This document shows positions 13,605 to 24,700 of a stretch of 64,000 bases of DNA, piece after piece (position 1 is the first letter of the stretch; every line of letters begins with the position of its first letter). The notes under the pieces were generated by a model. The model was not told the origin of the DNA and did no database searches. It worked only from the letters and a program-made list of their open reading frames with translations. The position numbers and the translations under genes were made by a program. Origin of the DNA: Circinella minor. Lineage: Eukaryota > Mucoromycota > Mucoromycetes > Mucorales > Lichtheimiaceae. The stretch lies in contig JAEPRB010000125.1 of assembly GCA_016758965.1 (NCBI GenBank), positions 1 through 64,000 on the forward strand, read 5' to 3'.

Positions 13605-13819
13605 AAGTAACTTTTTATATATTTATATATATATACAAGGCATTCTATAACATTTGTATATACATTATTTTATATTACGCACATACACACACATCCACAT
13701 ATATTCACAAATTTTATTAGTAATACCATTTTGTTTTATTTTTGCTCCTTCCCCTCTCCCTCTTTCAAACCAAATCAAACCAAACCAAAAACGTTTAATA
13801 TTAAAAATGCAGATGTTTT
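13605..13819. other. Convergent intergenic gap
   Basis: This 215-bp AT- and pyrimidine-rich spacer separates the stop codons of two converging genes (Hel2-like on + and F-box on -). It probably holds overlapping or abutting 3' ends. AATATTAAAAA-type A-rich signals are present near its right edge. Confidence 0.4.
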
Positions 13820-14992
13820 TTATAGTAAAGCAACAGATGAATCATTAAAATGTATATTATCCCAGCCACGTTCTAATCTAGCCTTTGTCCAAGACCCAAT
13901 AATCATTTGTTTAAATAATGAGTTAATTCCACATCCTGTAATATCAATCCATTTTAATTTTGGTAATTGTTTGATTAATTGTCCTACACCTTCTTCTGTT
14001 GTTCTACTAAGGAATGCCACCGAAACGTAAACCAAGTCAGGACATTTTTGTGCAATTACTGCCAGTCCATCATTTGTTACTTGCCAACATCGAACTAGGT
14101 ATAGCAATTGAAGCCTTGGACATGATTGAGCAATGGCAGCGATACTTGCATCAGTAATATGATACAATGAATTTAATCGTAAATGAGTCAATCCAGGCCA
14201 GCATTCAATAGCACTAATCAAGGCATCGTCTGTAATTTTCAAACAAAATGAAAGATCCACGTGCCTTAAATGGGGATTTGTCTTGGTTGCCAAATGAGAT
14301 AGACCAGTAGGTGTTAATCCACGAACCAAAGGAACCCAAATGGCCTTCAAATATTCTGTCGAAGTAATTGTATTACTGCAATATTCCAGTACTTGATCAC
14401 CCAATAATTCACATCCTCCAATATCCAAATATGCCAATGAATTATTACATTGATTTAATACAATAGCCATATCCTTGGGAGTTACCCTTTGTAACCATTC
14501 GGCTTCTTTTTGAGTTGTTTCCAGTTCTGGGTAATTCTCATTCATATGTTCTAGTCCAGTAAGATCAAAATTAATGGGCTCAATTCGTACATAGCCTGAG
14601 GGAGCTCCATGTTGCTTGGAAACGACATCGCTGTAACGTGAAGAAGGAGCTAGTTTTGGAGAAGGTCGTAAGACGAGGGATTCTACGTATTGACCCATTG
14701 TAAATTCCGGATTGTCCATGGTACGAACGAGACAATCCCAATGGTAAGGAGTGGTAATGTAGAGATGGCGATAAAGTCGTGGATTGGCTTCAGCATGCCA
14801 TTGTTTGGATACAAGAGCAAGTTGGAGTAAATTGGATCGTGGCGTATGATCAAGCACTGCTGATATTAATTCTTGTGGTAATGAAGGTAGCTTTCTGTTA
14901 GAACGGCTACTACTGTTGTTGATGGCATTGTTGTTATTATTAATATTGTCGTTATGTACAGGTTCTTTTTCGGGGAGCCAGAAGACCTGCAT
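13820..14992 (-). CDS. F-box / leucine-rich-repeat protein
   Basis: Single-exon gene of 390 residues. After an Asn/Ser-rich N-terminus, an F-box lies at about residues 36-75 (LPSLPQELISAVLDHTPRSN, then LALVSKQWHAEANPRLYRHLYI). From about residue 180 onward there are cysteine-containing-type LRRs: SLAYLDIGGCELL, HLRHVDLSFCLKITDDALI, LTHLRLNSLYHITDASIAAI, LQLLYLVRCWQVTNDGLAVI and KWIDITGCGINSL. This architecture (FBXL, Grr1/AMN1-like) marks a substrate receptor of an SCF ubiquitin ligase. The substrate cannot be told from sequence. The start at 14992 is the first ATG in frame and gives MQVFWLPE; the preceding ...TGCAG could instead be a splice acceptor, so a short upstream exon is not excluded. 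Confidence 0.88.
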   Translation of the reverse strand: MQVFWLPEKEPVHNDNINNNNNAINNSSSRSNRKLPSLPQELISAVLDHTPRSNLLQLALVSKQWHAEANPRLYRHLYITTPYHWDCLVRTMDNPEFTMGQYVESLVLRPSPKLAPSSRYSDVVSKQHGAPSGYVRIEPINFDLTGLEHMNENYPELETTQKEAEWLQRVTPKDMAIVLNQCNNSLAYLDIGGCELLGDQVLEYCSNTITSTEYLKAIWVPLVRGLTPTGLSHLATKTNPHLRHVDLSFCLKITDDALISAIECWPGLTHLRLNSLYHITDASIAAIAQSCPRLQLLYLVRCWQVTNDGLAVIAQKCPDLVYVSVAFLSRTTEEGVGQLIKQLPKLKWIDITGCGINSLFKQMIIGSWTKARLERGWDNIHFNDSSVALL

Positions 14993-15342
14993 GAAGTTAT
15001 ATGTTTATATTATATATATATTTATATATAAGAAAAGAAAAGGAAAAACAAAAAATAGGCTATAATCTAAAAACTTATGCGAATGAGTCAGACAGACAAA
15101 GAGCAAATGATCTACAGCAGGTTTTTTGTACACAGACAAGGATATTTTAACCATGCTATAATCAATACAATTTCTTTCTCAGCATCTCTGTATATGTGCT
15201 GTGTCTCGTTGTTACCAATTCCCCAACAGAACAAGTTCGTTATTTTCATCCCCCACAACCAAATCGCTCCTTTTTTCTTTTCCTTCCTTTTTTTCTCTTT
15301 TTTTTATAGATAGGCCTATACATTATAACAAAATAAGAAGAA
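14993..15342. promoter_or_regulatory. Divergent promoter region between F-box gene and lipase gene
   Basis: A 350-bp interval between two outward-facing start codons must hold both promoters. A long pyrimidine tract (CTCCTTTTTTCTTTTCCTTCC and TTTTTCTCTTTTTTTTATAG) lies 30-85 bp before the lipase ATG. TATATATATATTTATATATA lies just upstream of the F-box start on its own side. No specific operator was identified. Confidence 0.4.
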
Positions 15343-17663
15343 ATGTTATCAATACCTATTCTTGATCGATTATCAATCAGAGATTATCAAGGGTAATAAT
15401 AATAATAACCTTATTTGAATTTAAACCTCAAGCATAATTGTTTGACTGACATCATTTTTCTTTATTTTCATGCATTATTTATCTATTATAAAATAATAGA
15501 CTTATCCTAACAATCTTATTCTTTGGTTTCGAAAGTCTTATACGAATTATTGTTACTATACTTCCTTCTTTTGTTATTAAGGGTATTGACGTCTTTATCG
15601 CAAAGTCAGTAATTCTAACTTCTTTTTTTCTTTCTTTATAAAAATGAACCACAGTGACAGTGTAAATCTCTTCCCCTCAATAGAAAGAAAAAAAAAACCA
15701 CTCATTCCCCTATTTATTTTTATATATTATTTAGTGTATTTCCTTGGCTTTCAAAGAATGAGACTAATCCTCATGTGAGTCCATTGGAAAAAGCTGAATC
15801 CTTTGACCAAATGATGCGCTTCTGGTAAAAGTTTTCCTTTTTTTTTAAATAAATAAATGAATGAATACTTGTCATAAAAAGAAAGGAAGAGAAAAGAAGA
15901 AAAAAATTCAGCCACGTTTTCCCGCACTCCTTAATACATACAGACATATATATATATATATAATACGTATATTCTAACTTGATCATAAATAAAATTAATA
16001 TGAATATTGGGATATCAATGATATTTTCATAATAGGAAAAAATATGAGTTTGAACAACATGTTGTTCGAACAAGAGATGATTATCTTTTATGTGTTCATC
16101 GAATTCCTTCCGTCTTGCAAAACCAAAAAGGAGTCAAACAGCCATCATTAAAACCACCAAAACGAACATCGAATAAAACATCCAAAATTCATGTGATAGA
16201 CAACTTGGATAATTTTGATCAACAATTCCCACCCGTTCATCATTTTCAAACAAAACCTGTTGTTTTATTATATCATGGTTTTTTAATGTCTTCTGAAATT
16301 TGGGTTTGTAATGTGGATGAATACAGAAACTTGCCTCTTCTTTTAGCAGAAAAAGGTTATGACGTATGGTTAGGAAATGCACGTGGAAACAAGTATAGTC
16401 AAAACCATTTATGGCGAAACCCTCGATACCATGAATTCTGGGGGTTTTCATTGAATGAATATGCTATTTATGATTTACCGGATGTTGTAGACGTAAGTTA
16501 TTATTACTGTTTTTATTTTATTAGACATCATTGCTTTGTAAGCAGTAGCGTTTTATATTGTTTTTTTTAGTATAAAATTTATAGTATCAGTAGCACAAAT
16601 AATCGGAAATATACACTCTATTGACACATTAGATCATATGTTCCTTTTTTTTAGTATATTTTGGATCATACAGGTGTTCGTAATTTGACATATATTGGAT
16701 TTTCTCAGGGCACTGCACAAGCTTTTGCAAGTCTTTCAATTAATCCAGCATTGAATCGTAAGATTAATCTGTTTATTGCCATGGCACCCGCTACTACACC
16801 CAAAGGGTTACATCATCCATTAATTGATGCATTTGTCAAGGCAACACCTTCCGTCATTTACTTATTATTCGGAAGAAAGACACCTTTAAAACTCGCATTA
16901 TTTTGGCAGCGTATTATTTCTCCGCCCATGTTTGTTAAAGTCATTGACATATGTGTTGGATTTTTGTTTGGTTGGACTGGAAGAAATATGACACCGGATC
17001 AAAAATTGGTCAGTTATCAACATCTTTATAGTCTAACTAGTGTTAAATCTCTTGTGGTATTGTATTTTCTGTTTTTTTTTTTTAGTTTCTAGTAGGATGC
17101 TTATAATAGATATACATGATTTATTTGTTGACAAATTCGGATTGATGATAATAATGATTTTTGTATAGCACTGGTTTCAAATCATTCGTACAGGCCGGTT
17201 CCAAATGTTTGATGAACTACCAAGTAGACTTCCTTATCATACAGCCAATGCAGTGGCAGATCATGTTCCCCCAAGATTTACCACTAAACAAATCAAAACA
17301 CCCATTGCAATTTTTTATGGTGGTTCAGATTCTCTTGTCGATTTTGATGTGCTTTCTGCTGACTTACCTGCTCCTTTGGCTTATGTTAAAGCCATTAAAC
17401 ATTGGGAACATTTGGACTTTTTATGGGCAGAAAAAATCGAGGATATCGTGTTCCCTGATATTTTGAAACTATTAGAACATTTTAATCCATCAATATCATT
17501 GAGTGAAGAACAACAACACCAAAATGTAAAAGATACCAAATTAGTACAAGATTTCAATGTTCATAGAAGTACATCAAGCACCCGAGCTGTTAGTGATAAA
17601 GATATTAATAACGGCAGCAGCAGCAGCAATAGTAGTATAAGTGGCGAAAAACTTGGAAATTAA
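15343..17663 (+). CDS. Membrane-anchored alpha/beta-hydrolase lipase (steryl ester hydrolase type, Tgl1/Yeh-like)
   Basis: The spliced protein has 532 residues from six exons: 15343-15392, 15500-15604, 15735-15824, 16036-16492, 16655-17056 and 17169-17663. Exon 2 encodes a strongly hydrophobic segment (LILTILFFGFESLIRIIVTI), a likely N-terminal membrane anchor. The body has the acid-lipase family hallmarks: oxyanion region LLYHGFLMSSEIW, the motif GYDVWLGNARGNKYS, nucleophile elbow GFSQG, a catalytic Asp in YGGSDSLVDFD, and a catalytic His in HWEHLDFLW. All three catalytic residues are present. Yeast relatives (Tgl1, Yeh1, Yeh2) hydrolyse steryl esters at lipid droplets or the plasma membrane. 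The Ser-rich tail is probably disordered. Exon 2 uses a GTCAGT donor, chosen because it alone keeps frame into exon 3. Confidence 0.88.
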
Positions 17664-17853
17664 TAAACTGAAAATAATAATAGTTTACTTCCATCTTTTG
17701 TTGAAGAAATGATTCTTTTTCTTTTAATAAAAATATTTACGTAAGAGTTATACAATAATATAATAAAGTAAGATTATAAAGGAGGAAAAAGGGGAGGTAA
17801 ATAATAGAGAGCAAGAAAAATAAGGAGGAGATATTATACAAGAAAAAAAGAGA

Positions 17854-19772
17854 TCAAAAATATGAATTGGAATGTTGTGATGGCTGGTAACCATTACTAT
17901 AATTACTATCATTTCGATAAGGTCTTGGTGGTGAACGAGGGGAAGCAACAGAACCTGCTGCTGCAGAAGACATGATAGTTGGACTACTATACTGCTGATG
18001 TGGAGCCGACATTGGAGTATGAGGTATAGATGGTGAAGTATATGTATTTGGAGTAGCAAGGGAGTTACCACCACCAGGAGTCCATTGTGGTGTTAAAGTA
18101 GGTGTTGGTGCAGTATGAGCTGAAGAAGGAATAGGTGATGTATAAGATTGCATTTCGAAATAACCTGGTTGTGGATCATTAGGATAATAATAAGATGATG
18201 GCTGTTGTTGTTGTTGCTGTTGTTGGAATGTTCGTCCTGGAGGGGATGGATATCCATTGTTATAATAGCCTTGTTGTGGTAATTCTGCTTTTACTTCTAT
18301 ATATTGATCTTGAGAAAATGGTGCTGCTCCGTGTCGTAATGATTGATTTTCATCGTACATGTCTTGATATTGTTCAGCATCTTGATTTTTGCTACCATTC
18401 TTACTACCAACGCTACCGCCACCACCACCTTTTCGACCGAGTCGTTTTTCTTCTGCACGTAATCGTTTTCGTCGTTGCTTTTCAAGAATTTCAGTAATAC
18501 TAAAGTAAAATCAAGATACTAGACTATTAATTTACTATTCATTTGGTTAGACAATAATAATAATTAAATGAATTTTTAATTTACCGTTTATCAATTTTGT
18601 GACAACAATATTCTTTCAAATTGCCTTGAATTTGACAAAATACTGGAATATATAAGACTACGGCGACAATCAATTCCAACATGGACAAACACCAAAGAGC
18701 GCATGTAAAACTCATGGAAATCAATGCAACACGTTGTTGCCAATTTTTACCGTAAGCATCCCAGTCGTTATTTAATTCGAAACCACCTAAACAATGCATA
18801 AAAGCATTATTCATTTATGAGTTAAGTGTGTGTGTATGTATATGTATGTCTTATAATATTTAATAATGCTACTATGTACCATTCTTAGCCGTCCAAGCTG
18901 ATTCTAACATAGCGGCAAGTGTGACACCAGCAATAATCTGGCGGGGACCCTGAGCAAACAGTAACTTTTTCCAACCTAGAACAAAAAAAAAATGGTCAGT
19001 AGATTAATACGAATGAATATTCTAAGGATCAAAGAGCCAAAAAACATGTATTTTTTTAAAGCTTTTACCTTTCAAAGTATAAAATACGAAGAAAGCACAC
19101 ATATCGCTTGTTTTTCTAGAGTCATTGATTTTTCGAAATAAGCAAAATTTGGAAAAATCTCGTATAGAATAATATCGATATGCCATTACATTGGTGACAC
19201 CAAGAGAGATATCGCGCGTAGCTATTACGGATCGACATTTATATACATCCCATGCAAGTAATAAAAAGGATAAAATAATACATGCCACAAAAATCCATTT
19301 ACTAATGTAAAATGGAATTTTAGGTTCTTCTGATAACGACCATGTCTATTTATATAAGATAAAATGATAATTCTTTTAATACTTGCTCCGATTTATGTAT
19401 ATAGTACATAATGATGATAAATATGATATATTTATATATTTTTTACGTCAAAAATCAATAAAATGCCAGCACTCCATAAATCGGCAACGTATGCAAGAGA
19501 AGATAAAATAATGCCCAAGAATACAAACAAGTATCTATATTTTTGATATTATTATCAAAAATTAATATGATGCTAACAACAGCTACACAAATAATAATAT
19601 ACCTTATACCGTTATAACAAGACTTTTTTCGAAACTGCTCTACGTCAATATAATCCCATTTATGGTCTGGGATTAATTCGCGCTTCCAACGTGGACCTTT
19701 TTGCTGCTTTATAAACTCGTTTGTTCTTTCTTGGATCAAACGACTAGCACGTTTGGCCGCATGGCCAGCCAT
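17854..19772 (-). CDS. Kch1-family low-affinity K+ influx membrane protein
   Basis: The spliced protein has 492 residues from six exons: 19603-19772, 19447-19534, 19069-19345, 18880-18975, 18585-18786 and 17854-18499. The conserved core includes HKWDYIDVEQFRKKSCYNGI, SLAYVADLWSAGILLIFD, FYISKWIFVACIILSFLLLA, YYSIRDFSKFCLFRKI, CAFFVFYTLKGWKKLLFAQG and PRQIIAGVTLAAMLESAW. These match the fungal Kch (Kch1/Kch2/Prm6) family, which mediates low-affinity potassium uptake and links it to calcium-channel activation at the plasma membrane. Four to five hydrophobic segments are visible. After a basic KQRRKRLRAEEKRLGRKGGG linker, the cytoplasmic tail of about 190 residues is Tyr/Pro/Gln/Ser-rich, with a Gln run. 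That tail is lineage-specific and has no assigned function. Confidence 0.83.
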
Positions 19773-20447
19773 GGGGAATATATATTAAGAATAAAAGGAT
19801 AAAAAAAAGGAGAGTGTGAAGGAAGGTTATAAGGAAAGGAAAGGATATCCTGTTGTGGTTTGTTGATAATGGATCCAAGTAAAAGAAAAGAAAAGGGAGA
19901 GAGAGAGAGAGAGAAAGGAAAAGACAAAAAAATAGTGGTTTATTTGATTATTATGAGAGAGGGCCAATATTCTGGTGTATTACAGTGTGTAACATATATA
20001 AATATTTTATTTTAGTGGGGGTCCATAAACTTATTTGTATCACCTTTAATTCAGACATCATTTCTCTCTACCCTTTTTTCCACTTGTTAGAAAACACTGT
20101 ATATCTGCATTAAAATTAATTAAGCTTTTCTACTGAAGGTAGGTTGATGTTATCATACATATATTGATTATTTGTTATACTTGTAAATGAAAACCAGAGA
20201 AAAGAAGCAAAAACGTATTTAATTTCTTAAGACCTTATTTTCTTTATTTTATCAACCAATATCATTCATACCTCGTTATTCTGGCGAGATTTGTTTTTTT
20301 ATTTAAAAAAAGTTTTTTTTATCATTGTTTTACAACTCACTCACAAGACTTGAAATCAAATATGTAACTAAAGCACGCTCCTTTCAATCCCTTTCATCAT
20401 TTCTATTTCTTTTTTTTAACCGGATGTTTATTTTTAACATATAATCA

Positions 20448-20491
<44 letters not shown>

Positions 20492-21746
20492 CATTGTTCT
20501 ACCGAAAAGCAAACGAGTATTGAAGGAGGGGTCATTAGCTTATCTTATTGTCAGATAGATTTTGTTAATTTTCTTCTTTCCTCTTTTTATAAAATTCGTG
20601 ATCAAAGTAAAAGTGAAATTGATTAATATTTATTATTTGTTATAAATGTAATAATAAAATATTATGTAATAAAAGAATATTTAATTGTCTCGCTCTCCCT
20701 CACATCATCATTGTCAATTTATTATTTAAAATTTTTGGATCTAACTTAAATTAATAATATCTAGTGAATAGCGCCACTTATGTATTGTGAATAGTGGATG
20801 TATCTGGATAGAGAACTTCTGTGAATAAAAAAAAAGTTGTTGTTATTTTACTTTATAACGATGTGTATACTACTGTATTTTATATTTGTTGCTATTTTAT
20901 AATTAGCCAACTATCATAGCTGTTGTCATGGTGATAATGACGATAAGATATAAAATACACTATCATCGTCATCAGCATGTTGCTATCTGGTTACATTCAT
21001 TTGAGTTTATAAGTTGTATTTTTCTTAACTCGTGCGTTTATTGTTTATTTGTTTACAAAAAATAAAAATATATTTTTGTTTATTTATAATGAGGGATCCA
21101 TAAATCTGCGGTGTTTTTATTATATATAAATATCTCAAAGTATCTCAACCAGAATAAATAAGCTTTAAGAATTATAACACGCGACACACTCAGCCTCTCT
21201 CATTTTTTTTTTTTTTTTTTTTTTTTTTACCGCGCTCTATTTCTCAGCAAATTAATAATAGAGTGATATCAAAAGACTTCATATTGAAATTAGACGCTCT
21301 GTTTGTCGAGTGGCAAAAAAAAACAAACAAGCTTTTAATTAAAACATTATCAAGCCAGGTCTAGACACAAATAAAATACACAAACAATGAGGCTGGTGCT
21401 TTCCTTCTTGCTCTCAATCTGACTATACCCTTATAATTTATCGTGGCGCATACTAACCAAAAATGTTAATGAGTTATGTACCTTTATGGCTGAGATTTTA
21501 TTCCCACTCTTTCTATGTTCTAGAGTTTTTAACTTTCACTTTTGCAGACACTCTAAAAAAATACTTTTTCTCTCACTCTCTATCGTCGGGATTTATTATT
21601 ATACTTTCATATGCAAACTTATAGAACCTAGACCCCTTTTTTCCTTTTTATTTTTAAACTTTTACTATTATTATTACTATTATATTAAAGCAGTATATTA
21701 TTTTAATACTATTATTACTCAACAGAAATAATATATAGCAAATACC
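19773..21746. other. Long divergent intergenic region (about 2 kb) between Kch-like and formin genes
   Basis: This holds both promoters. It contains a (CA)n(TA)n microsatellite at 20449-20491 and a 26-base T run at 21203-21228. Nothing within it has coding character: the short ORF at 21486-21731 is Phe/Tyr-rich noise from an AT-rich leader. The pyrimidine-rich 21640-21720 stretch is the likely formin 5' leader. Confidence 0.45.
20449..20491. repeat. (CA)n(TA)n compound microsatellite
   Basis: About 11 CA units run directly into about 10 TA units. It is potentially length-polymorphic and lies in the Kch-formin intergenic region. Confidence 0.9.
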
Positions 21747-24700
21747 ATGTCTGATTTTTTCGACAAGATTGGTCGACGTTGGTCTAAATCACCCTCTTCT
21801 AATACACAATCTAGACCACCAGAAGATTCTCTTGGCCAACCTAGTTCTCCTACACGTTCTCAATCTTCAGCCTCGTCATCCGGTAGCGGTAACAACAACA
21901 CAACAATTTCTCGAGGGATAGGTAATGATTAATTTACAATACCTACTAGCAATACTAAAACGAAACACGAAACCATGTTTTTAATTTCGGGATTTCTGTG
22001 ATCTGAAACAATTTGGGATGTTCCTGGTTACTGAAATAAAATAAAAAATGTAAATTTATTAGCTCGTGGATCGATTGACATGCCAAGACGTACTTCTCAC
22101 GATGTTCGATCGTCATTAGATGGTGTACCCCCTGGTTTTGGTCGTGATAATATGCCCCCACCTGAACAAGTGAATGACATGTTTGAGCAAATGCTTGTAA
22201 GTCTTTTTTGTTCCCACCATTTAATATATGAGACAATAAGCATATTATGTTTTCTTTCGTTTTTTTTTTATTAATTTCTTGGCCTTTTTCTGTTGGGGGA
22301 ATGTAATATGAATAATTAATAATATTCATATGACGGCTAATAGGGACGACGAGGTATACGTGACGAACAACATAAAGCTGCTATGCTTGCTTGGGATGTC
22401 GAGAAAAAATGGCTTATGTTGTTGCAAGATAGACAAGCCGAACAATTAGCATCAGGAAGAAAAGGAGTTTTGGACACAGAAGATCCAGATGCACCGCCAC
22501 CTTTAATCAACATTTTAGCAGAAAAAGCAGGAGAAATGTGGACGGCGACTTGGGATGCAGGTAATCGAAAATTGGATAAACATGCTCAACGAATGGCACA
22601 AAAAGAGCATTATCATCGTTTACCACCTGTTATTTCAATAAGTCCGTCTACAAGTACAGGAACTACAGCTACATCCTCCAACAATCATCCGTCATCAACA
22701 AATCCACCTCCAGGAATTAATGTCACAACAGCACCTGAACAAGATCGTTATGCACCTGAATTTTTTATTCGTAAATTTATGGAAGCAGATTTACGGGCTG
22801 TAACACCTACTTTGGTTGGTCATCTTGAAGTTAATTTGAGAACAAGACCTTTAGAGTATGTATATTACTATAATAATAATAATGTTTAATGAGAAAGGAA
22901 AAATAATGATCGATCTCTTTATTTACTAACTATATTTATGATAATATAATAATATAGTTGGGTTACTAAATTTATTGATTTGAAAGGTGTCTATGTATTA
23001 TGTAATGGATTAGCTCTCCTCAATCGTAAAGTAGAAAGGTAAAACAGTGAAAGTAAAAATATTAAGTAGAAGGGCGGATAAGGAAGAAGAAGAGGAAAAT
23101 AGTGTTATTATATAGTATTGGATAAAAAATAATAATAATTGTAACTATAGGAAGGACAATACTTTGGATTTAGAAATCGAAATTGTTAAATGTATCAAAG
23201 TTCTTATCAATACAAGGGTAAGTTATTGCTATGATCATTATTGAGAAGTGGAATATATTGATGTACATATATAGCATTTTTTTTTGAAAATACTTATAAA
23301 AAATGTATTATGATAATAGTGGGGTGTACGTGACGCTATAGCCAATCCCACTTATATCGAATCATTGGTTTATTCGGTTGTTTGTCCACATTGGCAAACA
23401 CGTAAACTTGTGTGTGATATGTTATTCTTCTTTTGTCATTGTGAAGTACCTGTCGGTCACAAACATGTCTTACAAGGCTTCGAATCACTACAAAAACAAC
23501 GGGAAGATATGGGTCCATTTAATGCATGGATTAAACAATTGGACCAAACAGTGGATGGACGAGGTCGAATGGGTTCACTTGTAGGCGCAAGTGATGAATT
23601 GAAACGTCTCGGTGTATATAATGCGCCCGATAATCATTTAATGGAATATGCGGTAAGTTATTTGTATAAGATATAGAGGAAGAGAGAAAAAAGTAAACAT
23701 TTCACAGTCTTAACTTATCATATATACATATATAAATATAAATAGCTTTCCAACATGATGTTGATTAATGTATTAACCAAAGTTCCAACTGACGTACACG
23801 AACGTATTCATCTTCGTAATCAATTCAATGCAGCTGGATTAATACGTGTATTACCAAAGTTAGAAAGACTCGACTATCGTTTACTTAATATTCAAATTGA
23901 TGCTTATCGAACAGCAGCAGAAAATGATTTGGAAGATGCATTTGGTGATGAACTATCAATGTATTCAGATGTTTCCCAACCCAATGAATTATTTGATATG
24001 GTCTTGGATAGTATTGCTGACGCTCCACGTGCACAAGATAACTTAGTATCCACGTTACAAAGCATGCTGCTGATTAAAGGTGATCCAGAGAACAAGTAAG
24101 TCAACCAAAAAAAAAAGAGGGTTAAAGGAATATTAGATTTTATACATATATTCTGGACAATTTGTTTATTACTTGTATACTAATAATAATGATGCTTTTT
24201 GCTTAACCTAGAACAAATTATCATCGAATGATTAGTGAACTTGTGAGTCAAGTGGTCATGGATCGACGAGGAAGTGTTAGCGCATCTGATTTTACATCTA
24301 CTTATGGTGTTTCTGTCGGCAATTTAGTTCAAAAATTTAGTGAACTAGATCGATATCATGAACTTGAAGCTGAATCATCAGATAATCGAGAACAATTGAT
24401 TCATCTTTCTGCGGAAAATAAAGAATTGAAACTTGAATTGGCTCATTGGCGCAATCAAGAAGGTGGACAATCTTCAACTGGATCGGAACATGTCAAAGAA
24501 GTCAGTTTAAGTAGATCATCTCGTCGTAAGTATTATTAGTATTATTATTTGGTTGGCAGCAAAAGTATCTATTTAGCAGTAGTAGGATGTGGATTAGGAA
24601 CAAAAAAAAATAGAAAACTTATATTTCTTTTGATTATGGCTGTAGGAACAACAGCAAATACAAATAAAATGGAAGTAGCAGCGTTGCGTGCTCTACTTAA

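Noticed and set aside
21486..21731. 81-residue ORF just upstream of the formin start
   Set aside because: Phe/Tyr-rich, from the pyrimidine-rich leader. It is not in frame with a splice to formin exon 1 and no upstream exon is needed.
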